64,000 nucleotides of DNA from Pegoplata infirma (Eukaryota; Arthropoda; Insecta; Diptera; Anthomyiidae). Under the pieces are notes generated by a model that saw nothing but the letters and a program-made list of their open reading frames with translations, did no database searches and was not told the DNA's origin. Below are positions 1 through 11,126 of the stretch, one piece after another. The position numbers were made by a program, and so were the translations under genes. The DNA lies in assembly GCA_963921195.1 (NCBI GenBank), contig OY992537.1:47373943-47437942 (forward strand), given 5' to 3'. Each line of letters opens with the position of its first letter. The stretch's first letter is position 1.

Positions 1-419
1 AAACAGTAATTTTAACTAAAAATTCAGCTGAAAATTTCGTAACATTTTTTATTAGGTGAATTCAGCTAACCTTTTTTTTAAATAAAAAAAAAAAATATTT
101 TTCACAGCGTTAAGTTCAGCTTAAGTAGGACTAATGAGATTTGCATAGGAGGCTACACAAGAAATGTTTAAAATTTTCGACTTGACAAAAATGTTACAAA
201 AAATCAGCTAATTAATTAGTAAAAATTCGTGAACTCAGTTTTAAAGTCAACAAAAAAAATTAATTCCAAATTTGTACAAAACTAGTATTTTCGTAAATCG
301 AACTTAACTAAAAAAAGTAGTTAAAACGCTGATTTTAACTAAAAATTTGCTAAAAAGCCAGTAAACTCGAGTTAACAAAAAAAAGTTTGTAAACTTTACA
401 GTTTTATTTTTTTGAGTGT
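1..419. mobile_element. Right part of a CACTCAAAA-group TIR element, cut by the window edge
   Basis: The interior repeats the words CAGCTAA, AAAATTTGCTAA and GTTAACAAAAAAA many times, and the segment closes with TTTTTTTGAGTGTT, the terminal word seen in five other TIR elements of the window. The left end lies outside the window. No reading frame is present. Non-autonomous by inspection. Confidence 0.5.
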
Positions 420-475
420 TTGCTCTGGTTTTTGGCAATATTTTTGAACATGCATGATATATGCGCTCTATCTAG

Positions 476-717
476 CCGCATTCATTATATTTTCGGAAAA
501 TAACGACCATATATACCAAACAGTCAAAGGACGAAAGTTCCTGCGAAGCCTTGCAAAGTAGCCCTTTGCTGCCAGCTACTGTACAGCGCTCTGAAAATGC
601 AAGGGTATTAGGATATGCTCTAACACACCTGGCCATTGAAGTGGCGCTTGAAAGTTTTCCTGTTTCTGGCACTAATATGAACCACCCGCCTGATATTTCT
701 AACAACATATAGCCCAT
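476..717. other. GC-richer island, open on both strands; candidate exon or coding relic
   Basis: This is the only stretch with coding-like composition. On the plus strand a frame of 78 codons runs from 476 to a TAG at 710-712. It has no ATG near its start and directly follows TATCTAG, a possible splice acceptor. On the minus strand a frame starts with ATG near 715 and runs 81 codons to a stop at 472-474. Neither product is one I recognise. Both frames share codons because they are fully overlapping, so only one at most is real. It sits between two TIR elements. It could be an internal or last exon of a host gene, or a fragment of transposon coding sequence. Confidence 0.3.
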
Positions 718-799
718 GCACCCTGATCGTTGTCTATATTGTGAAGTTTAAATTTAAACATTTTCACCTTAACTTTGTATCTAAAAATCATATATTTCT

Positions 800-1705
800 T
801 ACACTCAAAAAAAAAACTGTAATGTTAGCAAAAAAAGCTTGTAAATCTACAGGAAAATTTGCTGATTTTGAACCCACATATTTTTTTCTAAAGTTAGCAA
901 AAATGTTTTGCCAATAATTAGTTAACTAATTTTTTTTTTTTTTAACTTAGTTCATACACATCTGAGGACCCCATTGGGTTCGGACCCGATAGGTCCAGAC
1001 CCCGATGGGCCTAGACCTAGTTGGGTTCCTTAAAAATCGTCATAGTTTTTGATCCAAAATTTGTGTCTTGCTTAGTTTTTACCTTGCTTAGTTTTTACCT
1101 TGCTTAGTTTTTGAGATACGTGATTATAGGGGACCACTGGGGTCTTGAGAATTAAAAAACTCGATAACTTCAAAAATATTACTCGGAGAGCTTTTGACTA
1201 TTTTGTCTTGTTCTACGTGTTGAGAGCTACAAAAATGCGTGTGGACTTTTTGTTGTGTCGGCAATATTTACCGAGATATGAGTATTTTAAAATTTTCGGG
1301 AATGCTAACTTCTTTGGATCCAAAGTTAGGGCCCATTAGGGTCCACACATGTGAAGAGGATCGGCGATACTATGGAGATTCTAAGAACCAAAAATGGCTT
1401 CCATTTTGCTCTATCTGGCTTAGTTTCCGAGATAGCGCCATTTTAAATTTTCTGAAAATAAAAATAAATTTACCATTTATTTTGCTAATATTAGCAAAAA
1501 AGCTTGTAAAAATGTTGTCAACTCAATTTCAAATTTAGCAAAAGAAATTAGTTCAAAGTTTGTTTAAAATTGCTAATGTGCTAAATGAAGTTTACAAGAA
1601 TTTTTTGCTAACATGCTAATCTCAACTAAAAATTTGCTAAAAGTTAGCTAACTAGCGTTAGCAAAAAAAAATTAGTAAATCTACTAACGTATTTTTTTGA
1701 GTGTA
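800..1705. mobile_element. CACTCAAAA TIR element with TA target duplication
   Basis: The left end reads TA-CACTCAAAAAAA and the right end TTTTTTTGAGTG-TA, a clean inverted pair flanked by TA on both sides. The subterminal zones are built of GCTAA/TTAGC words. The middle (955-1440) is different: GC-richer, with imperfect repeats of GACCCCGATGGG-like words and a 16-bp unit CTTGCTTAGTTTTTAC repeated three times at 1067-1114. No transposase frame is present. Length 906 bp. Confidence 0.7.
1067..1114. repeat. Three tandem copies of a 16-bp unit
   Basis: CTTGCTTAGTTTTTAC is repeated head to tail, the last copy changing to ...TTTTTGAG. It lies inside the TIR element at 800-1705. Confidence 0.85.
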
Positions 1706-1835
1706 ATAATTATGTGTTTAAGTAGAACACTCTGCGTGCTAGTGTTTTTTTCATATGTTTTCCATAAAAAACGTATTTGCTACAAATGTAGACTTCCGAC
1801 CGCCAACGTAATTTTACAATCCCGAGCACATAAAG

Positions 1836-3596
1836 GTTAAAAATTGGTAGTTTCTTCCTTTACTCAAACTTCTTTTACTCATAATTTCTTTAATAATGGT
1901 CAAAATTTCAAATTTTTTTTTTCAAAATTTTTGTTTTTTTACTTACTTAAAAAAAAAAATCACAAAAAATTCTTAAAAGCGCTCTAGTATGCGATTTTTA
2001 AGTTTTAAAATTTAAATCTCATTTCTGAAAATGTTTAAACTCATCGATTTTTTTGAAATTTTTTTGTGTAAAACTTCTATCGATTCTACAAATTTTTTGC
2101 CCAGGCTGATCGTGGGATAACGACTATTACTATTTTTTAAAATTTTTTGAAAAAATTTTATTGTAATTTCCCAATCTTAAATCATTTCTACTGCTCCAAT
2201 GGTGCGTCATAGAGGGGTCCTTTATAAGACCGACCCCCATTAGTTTTTACGTTTTAATATTTCTTTGGAACAAACTAATACCCTATTTCCAATTTCTAAG
2301 GGGGCTCCCACACAAAACGACATTTTTTTTAAATTTGCTCCAACCGATCTAAATGCCCTAATAGTGCCCTTAGAGCAACACAATGTATGACCAACCCACA
2401 ATATTTTTTTAGTTCAAACATTTTCTCTGAACACACCTACCCTCTATCTTTAACTGTTAAGGCGGTCCCCATACAATTTTTTTTTATTTTTTGTAAATTT
2501 GTTTTATTTAATCAGCCTCTACTGGTCCAATGGTGCGTCCGAGAGGGGTCATTAGTGAGACCGACCCCATTTATTTTTACCCTGCAACATTTTTTCAAAA
2601 CATACATACCTACGCCCTATCTCCACTCCCTAAGTAGGCTCCCATACAAATAACAGTTGGAGCAAATTTTATAAAAATGTAATTTTGTATGGGAGCCTAC
2701 TTAGGGAGTTGAGATAGGGCGTAGGTATTTTTTGAAAAAATGTTGTAGGGTAAAAATACATGGGGGTTGGTCTCACTACTGACCTCTCTCGGACGCGGAA
2801 GCTGATTAAATAAAACAACTTTACAAAAAATAAAAAAAATTGTATGGGGACTGCCTTAACAGTTAAAGATAGACGGTAGGTGTGTTCAGAGAAAATGTTT
2901 GGACTAAAAAAATATTGTGGGTCGGTCATACATTTTGTTGCTCTAAGGTCATTATTAGAGCAGTTAGAGCAGTTGGAACAAATTTTAAAAAATGTCGTTT
3001 TGTGTGGGAGCCCCCTTAGAAATTGGAGATAGGGTATTAGTTTGTTTTAAAGAAATGTTAAGACGTAAAAATAAATGGGGGTCGGTCTTATAAAGGACCC
3101 CTCTATGTCGCACCATTGGAGCAGTAGAAATGATTTTAAGATTGGAAAATTACAATAAAATTTTTTCAAAAAATTTTAAAAAATAGTAATAATCGTTATC
3201 CCACGATTTTCCTGGGCAAAAAATTTGTAGAATTGATAGAAGTTTTACACAAAAAAATTATAAAAAATCGAAGAGTACAAACATTTTCAAAAATGAGATT
3301 TAAATTTTAAAACTTAAAAATCGCATACTAGCGCGCTTTTAAGAATTTTTTGGGATTTTTTTTTTAAAAGTACGTAAAAAAACAAAAATTTTGAAAAAAA
3401 AAATTTTAAATTTGGACCATTATTGAAGAAGTTATGATTAAAAGAAGTTTGAGTAAAGGAACAAACTACCAATTTTTCAAAATTCGATATCTTTTGAACG
3501 GGTCATCAAAAAATCTGAAAATTTACCACGAAGAAGTTTTCGAAGGGTACTGAAAACTGTAAACAAATTCGGAAAATCTAAAAAAAAATTACAGTT
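1836..3596. mobile_element. F element: giant foldback with arms of about 0.8 kb
   Basis: The left arm (about 1840-2650) and right arm (about 2684-3490) are inverted copies of each other around a loop of about 33 bases at 2651-2683. For example CCTACGCCCTATCTCCACTC near 2610 answers its complement ending near 2725, and CTTTACTCAAACTTCTTTTA near 1858 answers its complement near 3437. The right arm extends further (to about 3596) than the left, so the left terminus is lost. Single-arm copies occur at 6420-7172 and 52156-55975. No credible coding sequence. Confidence 0.8.
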
Positions 3597-4565
3597 AATC
3601 GATTTGGCTCAAAATTTTATCGTGTACTTGTTTTAGGTCGTTTAACAAATCCAGGCTTGAGGAGCAACAAAAATCCAAAAGTTTCAAAATAAGGACCACT
3701 CTAATGTACATATATTTTTAAATAAATGTATTCAAATAAATTGAATCAAAAACAAGTCTGGTATGTTGAAAATTTGAAATTTGTTAGTTAAAGAAAATAA
3801 CAAAAATGTTGATCAAAACAATAATTGACTTATTTAAATTTTGTTGATCAATAGATTTAATTGAAATTTTTTAGCCAATAATTTTTTGTGTGTGCCAAAA
3901 TCATAATAAATAAATTTGTTAACATTTATCGCGAAGTTGAATGTGTCCTGAAATACATTTTTCTATAACAGGGTCAATACTTCAATGTTGATTAGTTAAA
4001 AAAAAACTACAAGAAAAACTCCACCGAATTAGATGTCACCCAAATATTGTTTATTTATGCACATGTAAAGTAAAATGATTTAGTAGGTGTTAAGTGGAAA
4101 TTTTTTTGTTCGTGCAAAATATGAATATTATATAACGTTGATAAACATAAAATGGTACATAGTACTCGCAATTACTTTTCCCCTCTTTATTTGTGTGGGT
4201 TAAAGTGATTTGTTAAGGGTTTAAGTAAATGAGTTTCTTTTTCTTTTTATTACAATTGGTAAAATGTTATGAACATATTAAGGTGTTTATTTCAAACGTA
4301 CCACGAAAAAATTTGTTTGGCTCGAAATCAAACTTACGAAACTTATTTCCCTATAAGGAACTAACCAATCGTAAAACAAAATTTTTACGGAAAATTAAAT
4401 TTCCGTAAAAATACAAAATTTTTTCAATAGTAACTTAACAATTCTAAAATTTGCAAAACAAATTTTTTTTATTATGTATGGGCAATCGGTTGGCAGTATT
4501 TGTTTGTCTGAATTTTCTAAATATAATATAAAAATCGATATAGCAAAAAACACACAATTTGTTTT
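3597..4565. other. Unassigned AT-rich stretch
   Basis: Ordinary AT-rich sequence with homopolymer runs. 3695-3712 holds GGACCACTCTAATGTACA, similar to the start of the TIR-like ends at 27319 and 32690. No gene and no tandem array seen. Confidence 0.5.
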
Positions 4566-4884
4566 TAACTTGATATTGCTTTGAGGCTGGTGTCTAATTT
4601 TAAAAATGATCAAGGACGTCACCTTAGTTCGACTATATAAGCCAACAACTTACAAAAAAAAATGCTAGCGAATTTTGTGCTCTTGCCCAAAAAATAAAAT
4701 CATGGTAATGTTTTGCACAAGATTTGGGTGTTCTTTCCAAAGCAAAGTTTTTTGTTAGAAGCAATAATGTTATATTACTTTTCTATTCCATGCAAAATAA
4801 ATTGAAATATCAGTCGAGGACCCCATTAAAAACCAAAAGAGATGTACATTTGGTAAATGAGTGCAAAAATAACCGCTAATTTTT

Positions 4885-5439
4885 ATACCCTCCAACTACA
4901 GTATGGGGGTATACTCACTTTGTCATTCCGTGTGTAACGCATCGAAATATCGGTCGGAGACCCCATAAAGTATATATATTATTGATCAGTGATCGATTCT
5001 AAGACATTCTAGCGATGTCCGTCCGTCCGTCCGTCCGTCTGTCCGTCCGTTCGTCCGTCCATCTGTAGTTAACACGATGCAGTCCAAAATAAAAGAGCTA
5101 GGAACCTCAAGTTTGGCACAAATATGTCTTATGTTCCTAGGCAGGTTAAGTTCGGAAATTGGCCAAATCGGACTAGGGGGAAAAAAGTTCCCCCTTGAAG
5201 AACTAAACCAACCTCTAAAAAATACACGTTTTTACATGTTTTTTTTGTATTTTTGTTAAATAAATGAAACATTTGGTATATTTATCGCGATGGGAAGGTG
5301 CTCTCAACGTGCCCCACTGACCCTATCAACTCCCCCCCCCAAAAAGAATAAAAGAAACGCCTCTGTCAATTTTTTTTTTTTTTACATTTTGGAGGGTATA
5401 AAAGATTCGGCACAGCCGAATTTAACACTCTCACTTGTT
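4885..5439 (+). mobile_element. M1a mini-me/Helentron-like element
   Basis: Starts ATACCCTCCAAC, has the (GTCY)n tract at 5017-5064, and ends with hairpin ATTCGGCACAGCCGAAT followed by TTAACACTCTCACTTGTT. This arrangement matches dipteran mini-me elements, now grouped with Helentron-associated non-autonomous elements. It is inserted in the E at 4663-6218. Confidence 0.8.
5017..5064 (+). repeat. (GTCC/GTCT)n microsatellite of M1a
   Basis: About twelve GTCY units, the internal microsatellite typical of mini-me elements. Confidence 0.9.
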
Positions 5440-6419
5440 TTTTTTTCATTTTGGAGAGATTGAAAAATTCGTCACCGAGGGATTTAACACTTTTTTGAAA
5501 AAAAAATTCAGAAAAAAAATTTTGATAAAAAAAATTTTTGAATGAAAAATTTTTTTTTTGATGAAAAAAATTTTTTTTTTTTTTGATAAAAAAAATTTTT
5601 TTTGATAAAAAAAAATTTTTTGATGAGAAAAAAAAAAATGATAATAAAAAAATATGATGTAATAAAAAATTTGATAAAAAAAAAATATGAAAAAAAATTA
5701 GAATACAAAAATTTATGAAAAAAAAAATTGATAAAAAAAAATTGATGAAAAAAAATTGAGGGGGAAAAAATTGATGAGCAAACCCAAAAATTGATGAAAA
5801 AGAAAATTGATAAAAAAAAAAAAATGATGAAAAAAAATTGAATGGAAAAAAATATGCTGAACAAAAAAATATGGTAAAAAAAATTTGATAAAAAAAAAAA
5901 TTTGGTGAAAAAAAAAATTCATGAAAAAAAAAAAATTTATAAAAAAAATAAATTTGATGAAAAAAAAAATTGTGAAAAAAAAATGATGAAAAATAATTAC
6001 GTTACTTTTTATTCACCAGCTGGTGAAAAACGGTTTTATTCACCACGAGGTGAATTATTATCCAAGTTACAAACCCAAGTTTCTAAAATTGTTGTTTTTA
6101 TGAAAAGAAAAATAGTGATTCTTGTTTCCTTTTTCAATAATTGCTTATATAGTCAAACTGAGGTGGAGTCCTGCAACTTTTTTAAAATTAGACACCAGCC
6201 TAAAAACATTATCATGTTTGAAAAATAAGAATTACTGTTTTTATTTTCTTAAAACCAAAAAGGTTTGCAACTTCGATTTGTAACTTGGATAATAACTCAC
6301 CTGCTGGTGAATAAAACGTAACATAAATATATTACAACATTTTTTTTTTTTTCATTAAATTTATTTTTTTCATCAAATTTTTTTTTAACAAAAATTTTTT
6401 GTTTATCTAAAAATTTTTT

Positions 6420-7172
6420 TTATATATAGAAAGAGGGTAGGTGTGATAGAAAGATAGAGGGTAGGTGTGTTCTGAGAAAATCTTTGGACTAAAAAAGCAT
6501 TGTGGGTCTGTCATACATTTGATTGCTCTAAGGACACTCTTAGGGCAGTTAGAGCGGTTGGAGCAAATTTTAAAAAATTTCGTCTTGTGTGGGCGCCCCC
6601 TTAGTAATTGGAGATAGGGTATTAGTTTGTTCCAAAGAAATGTTAAGACGTAAAAATTAATGGGGGTCGGTCTTGTAAATGACCCCTCTTTGACGCACCA
6701 TTGCAGCACTAGAAATGATTTTAAGATTGGAAAATTACAATAAAAATTTTTAAAAAAATTTTAAAAATAGTAATAGTCGTTATCCCACGATCCTCCTGGG
6801 CAAAAAAATTTGTAGAATCGATTGAAGTTTTTTTTATAAAAATGAGATTTAAATTTTAAAACTTAAAAATCGCATACTAGAGCGCTTCTAAGAATTTTTT
6901 TGGATTTTCTTTGAAAAAGAAAGCAAAAAAACAAAAAATTTTGAAGAAAAAAATGCAATTTGGACCATTATTGAAGATGTTTTGAGTAAAAGAAGTTTGA
7001 GTAAAGGAACAAACTACCAATTTTTAAAATTCGATATCTTTTGAACGGGTCACCAGAAAAAAACTGAAAAGTTACCACAAGGAGTTTTCGAAGGATACTA
7101 AAAACTGTAAACGAATTGGGAAAATCTAAAAAAAAAAAAATTTCAAAGTGTCCGATTTGACATGGAATGGGG
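6420..7172. mobile_element. F element, right arm only
   Basis: It matches the right arm of the foldback at 1836-3596 in the same order, from the GAGGGTAGGTGTGTTCTGAG word near 6455 to AAAACTGTAAACGAATTGGG near 7105. It keeps the terminal inverted repeat GTCCGATTTGACATGGAAT at 7150-7168, which the first F copy has lost. Confidence 0.75.
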
Positions 7173-7192
7173 TATTCCATGTCAAATCGGAC
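7150..7192. repeat. Back-to-back F terminal repeats
   Basis: GTCCGATTTGACATGGAAT is followed at once by its inverse, ATTCCATGTCAAATCGGAC, giving a near-perfect palindrome with 19-base arms. It reads as two F-type ends facing each other. Confidence 0.85.
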
Positions 7193-7342
7193 ATACTTAT
7201 AGATAATGAAAAATTATTTAAAAAAATAAAGAAATATTTTATTTTATTTTTAACGAAAATATTGTGCAGTGAGTCAAAATGTGAAAAACTCGTTCTGAAA
7301 CTTGTTTATTTTATTATAATGACTTCACTAAGTCATTATTAG

Positions 7343-8149
7343 TACACTCAAAATAATAACTCTGTAAAATACTCTGTAAAATGACTGTAATCTCAATTCA
7401 ACAAATATTTGACAGAGTTTTCTGTCAAAATTCAGATTAAAGAAAATACTTTGTATTTTGTTGGGACAAAAAAACAAAGTTTCCTCTGTTATATTACTTT
7501 TTACTTTGTAATCTTAATTTTTCAGATAATTAACAGAGTTTTCTGCTAAAATACAGATCTAAGCAAAATACTTCGTATTTTTTTATAACCAAAAAAGTTT
7601 TCTGTTTTGAGTAGTTTTTGTTTTTATTACCAAACATCAAAATTTTATCTGTAAATTTTTTTTTTTTTTGAGAAAAAGTTGAAAAAGTAGCAAAAAAAGT
7701 TATCAAAATTTTTTTTTCAGAAACCTTATACAAATTTTACAAAATAACATGCATTTAACTACACTCTGTAAATTTACAGATTTTTTTTTTTTAATTTTTT
7801 TTGCATCAAATGTATTTTACAAATATATGTAAATTTACATCGTTTTCTTTGCTAAATGGTGGTTTATTTAACCAATATTTTACTAGAAACTCTGTAAATT
7901 AACAGTTTTTTTGTCCAAATCATTTTACCGATTTTTATAGTAAAATAACAGAGTTTTCTCTGTAAAAAAGCTATATAACCAATATTTTACTATAAACTCT
8001 GTAAATTAACAGTTTTTTTCTGTCAAAATCATTTTACAAAGTTTTTTAGTAAAATTACCAAGAAATGTTGTTAGCTGGAAAAGTATGGTGTACTCTGTTA
8101 AAGTAGCAGAGTTTTTCTGTAATTTAACAGAGTTATTATTTTGAGTGTA
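7343..8149. mobile_element. CACTCAAAA TIR element with 23-bp perfect ends
   Basis: The outermost 23 bases, TACACTCAAAATAATAACTC and three more, are an exact inverted copy of the other end (8127-8149). The outermost TA is the likely target duplication. The interior is made of iterated CTCTGTAAA, TTTACAGA and AACAGAGTTTTCTGT words. No transposase. About 0.8 kb. Confidence 0.85.
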
Positions 8150-8512
8150 AGTCCTTATTTTACAATTCAAAATAATGCTAGATAAAGGTAATTTCTATCA
8201 TTACTCAGTAATGCGAATGGTAATGATGTGTCATTACAAAGTTTTTGCTGGGAATATAAGTAATAGCGAACAAAAAATGACATCGAACTAGACAAAAATC
8301 TTTTTTACTGCATTTACTTAATTTTCTACAAAAATTCAAATTTCTGGAGAGCAGTTATTTTTGTGTTAAAAAAAAAGTTAACATAAAGCAATATAATACA
8401 AAAATTACAAAAATTGCTTTCTTTTATCATGTTTAACCATGCCTATCGAGATGATTTTTCGAAAACTTAAGAATTTTGCTCAATGATTCCTTTACTTTTT
8501 CTCGTTGTAATC
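8150..8512. other. Unassigned AT-rich stretch
   Basis: No gene, array or repeated end recognised. Confidence 0.5.
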
Positions 8513-8707
8513 TGCTTGATTCGGGAGTACTCTTTTACAATTCACCTACTTTTTAAAAATTTGATATGCTTTCCAAGTCTAAGATTTTTAAATTTTTTTC
8601 TTGTAATTATTGAAGATATTAATTAGAACTTAAATTTTAACAAGAAAAAATAATATCAAATTTTTAAAAAATTGGTAAAGGGTGAAAGAGTACTCCCGAA
8701 TCGAGCA
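8513..8707. mobile_element. Short TIR element (MITE), GCTYGATTCKGGA family
   Basis: The ends TGCTTGATTCGGGAGTACTC and its near-complement ending GAATCGAGCA enclose about 195 bp with an internally inverted AT-rich core. A relative with the same terminal and core words lies at 35987-36187. Confidence 0.75.
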
Positions 8708-9849
8708 TAATATGTTTGTTATTTTTAATATTTTTCATGTAATGTTATAAATAATTTATTAATACAAATATTTTTGCATCTCTCTTTTTAGGTTATCAAC
8801 TTTTTGTAATGTAAAGGTAAGTTTTTCTTCTATGATGTATTACAGTTGTATATTTGGCGCCCTAGTTAACAAAGAGTAAACACAAATATTATTTATTAAG
8901 TCTTGTGACCTAGAAAAAAAGTACTAAAAGTTTTATTTGAATCATTGCAAATTGATTTTGTAACAAGTAAACTTATTGTTGCCAATTGTTTATTTTAAAC
9001 ATTTATAGTTATTTTAACCCTGTCATGCTCTAGTTTACTTTTAAATGAAATTTCCACAAACTAATAATAAAACTCATGGTCAATTTACAAAACAGCTATG
9101 ACTAGCAAAAACAAAACAATTTATTGTGCTAGTTAAAAAATGGTTTTCCCTAATTTGGGACAGTCTTTATAAAATTATTTCCACACACATTATAATTCAA
9201 AAAAATCAGCACAAACACAAAATTTTATTATAAAAAAAAAAAAACAACAAGTTATTGCATTAAAAGCCAACAATTTATCCTCCCATTATAAATTATTTCC
9301 TAAAATCTCACTTGCCAAAAACTGTCAAAGAAAATATTTTGACTCTTAAATTTATTTCCCACTAATTCTATAATATATTGCAAAATTTTTGGCTAAATTT
9401 TATTTACCAAAAAAAAACTAAAAACAGTTAAAAAAACAAACAAAGGAAAAGCGAAAATAAAATCAAACAATTTTTTTTTTTTCTACAAAACAAGTCTATT
9501 AACCTAAAGTATGCTGCATAATAAACCAGCAAATCATAGGTTAACCACTTTATGGAAAATTCTTTTAGTATATAAACTATGGAATTTGCATTTTGTGTTT
9601 TTTTTTTTTTTTTTTTTGTGCAGGCCATCAAATAAGAGGGAGTGCTATGGCTAACGAATGTACCACTAACGTTTTTAGTATGAACATGAATATGTGTGGT
9701 TTTTGGCACATGATTATTTTATTTTTTTTGTGTTTGTTGCTCTATGCCAACACAACTTTATAAAGGATAATTTTTAAATGCATGCATACATATATGAAAT
9801 CATGAATACATGCACAATAAAAACACTTTGGTAAAAAAGTACAACAAAT
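8708..9849. other. Unassigned AT-rich stretch
   Basis: Long homopolymer runs (9233-9244, 9598-9617) and no recognisable gene or dispersed element. May be relatively unique host sequence. Confidence 0.5.
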
Positions 9850-10094
9850 CGCTCCTTTACTTGTATAGTGTCACAACTCAAAATATTTGATTTTGCAGAA
9901 AACCCGTTTAAAGTTTACTATTGAAACTGGTTTTTAATTGAAAAAGGCCGGTACATAGAAAATGTAACAATGGCGTGTACTCTTCTCAAACGGTGAGTTT
10001 AAAATATATTAATACGAATTTTTGCAAATAATTCTGCATCATTAACTCAAAAAACGCATTTTTTGAGTTATGACACTATACATGTAAAGGAGCG
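9850..10094. mobile_element. Small TIR element, CGCTCCTTTACTTGTATAGT ends
   Basis: 34-base inverted ends with two mismatches (9850-9883 and 10061-10094). AAAT lies directly outside both ends (9846-9849 and 10095-10098), a possible 4-bp target duplication. The last 31 bases of the window carry the same end. Confidence 0.8.
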
Positions 10095-10142
10095 AAATGT
10101 TCTCATGAATTAAAGACAATTTGTTGAGTTAAAGGTGGGTTG

Positions 10143-10600
10143 TACAATAGGATGGTTCGTTTTTGGGCTTTTCTCTATGATCGAATTATAATACCCGCCA
10201 AAAGTGTTGGTCCCCAAAGGGTAACTCACATGCAAAATATCACTCCGATAAGAGTTTATCTTCTGTCTCCACTTGGAGCCTCAAAATTGGGGGTTTTACA
10301 AAAAAGGACTTCAAAAAAAAATTTTATTAAAATAATTAAAAAAATATTTTTGTATAATATTTGATCGTAAATACTTAAATATAAAATTTAAAGATTTTAC
10401 GGTATCATTAACCCGTTCAAACTTAATACCAAAAAAAATGGCATGATTTTGGGGACTCTTTTTATCAAAATTTTAAAATTTTATTAAAAAAAAATTTAAA
10501 TATACCATTTTTTCTTTATAAATTCATTAAAAACACCTTGGAGAAGAAAAATGTGAAATATGGTGGATATCTGTCGAGCCACTTTTCGGGAATCGCGGGG
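10143..10600. mobile_element. G element, copy 1
   Basis: It shares its whole length and word order with 27319-27802, from GGATGGTTCGTTTTTGGGCT through AACTCACATGCAAAATATCA to CCACTTTTCGGGAATCGCGG. No reading frame of note. The start resembles a TIR (AGGGTGGCTCG in copy 2), but I cannot pair it with the far end. Superfamily unknown. Confidence 0.65.
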
Positions 10601-10610
10601 GGAAGTTTTA

Positions 10611-10818
10611 ACCGCTTTAAAATTGTGAACGTATCGACATTTTAAACTGCACTTTTAGATGTCGATATGTTCACAATATATTTTTAAGTATTTGTGTTCA
10701 TAAAAATTCATTAAATCCCCTGATGATGATTCTCAAAGAGAATCGAAATATTGGAATGGAATAAAAGAATATTTATTTACAAGAAAAACCTGGCCTCGAG
10801 CTCGAAGAATTTTTATTT
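10611..10818. mobile_element. L-related element, one end lost
   Basis: It contains the hairpin pair TGTGAACGTATCGACAT / ATGTCGATATGTTCACA (10625-10676) and the ATGATTCTCAAAGAGAATCG word. It closes with GCCTCGAGCTCGAAGAATTT, the same end as the intact element at 43362-43583. Confidence 0.65.
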
Positions 10819-11126
10819 ATTTTTTAAATAATTTTTTTTTACAGTTACCCCCACTGTTTTTGTAGAAAAAAAAGTTGTATACTTTATGGACATGCAATCC
10901 TAAAAGGCCAGTATATTATATTGGAGAATATATTCTCTATTCGCTGTAACGGATATTTTTATTACATATGGTTTTATTGGATGTGGTAAAAGAATTTTTT
11001 GCTTAAATATTTATTTTTAACTAAACAATTTGTAGGTGTCAGATGATTCGTTTAATCGTTCGAAGCTAACATTTCGGATAACAAAAATTCCATATTCAGT
11101 TATCCGAAATGATTATGGCGGTTTTT
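10819..11126. other. Unassigned, with a small hairpin
   Basis: Contains ATTTCGGATAAC (11071-11082) inverted at 11099-11110. Otherwise no gene or array seen. Confidence 0.5.

Larger units (their letters stand above)
4663..6218 (+). mobile_element. E element inserted in another E, itself holding an M1a
   Basis: It begins with the E 5' zone (GCGAATTTTGTGCTCTTGCC), is interrupted by an M1a at 4885-5439, and continues through a degenerate hairpin end (5447-5490) and a long GATAAAAAAA/GATGAAAAAAA tract (5500-5990). It ends with the conserved 3' block: TTCACCAGCTGGTGAA and TTCACCACGAGGTGAA at 6014-6054, then the terminal AAAACATTATCATGTT. Non-coding. Frames in the A-rich tract are low complexity. 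Confidence 0.75.
4566..6410 (-). mobile_element. Outer E element, split by a second E
   Basis: The 3' end of E in reverse orientation lies at 4566-4660. It continues at 6219-6410, where the next expected words (AAGAATTACTGTTTTTATTT, then the reverse of the double-palindrome block) resume. The gap is filled by a plus-strand E. Beyond 6330 only the T-rich CATCAAATTTTTT portion remains before an F arm begins. Confidence 0.7.

Noticed and set aside
1255..1440. Possible coding block in the middle of the 800-1705 element
   Set aside because: Frames are short and overlapping (64 and 99 codons), with no homology I recognise. The GAGATA...ATTTTAAA words repeat as non-coding motifs.
1836..3596. LTR retrotransposon
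   Set aside because: The repeats are inverted, not direct, and there is no primer-binding site, polypurine tract or pol-like frame.
5508..5922. Overlapping Phe-rich frames, and similar ones at 19307-19612 and 40088-40390
   Set aside because: All come from the A/T-rich tract of E copies. Frame shifts do not change the amino-acid bias, showing composition rather than coding.
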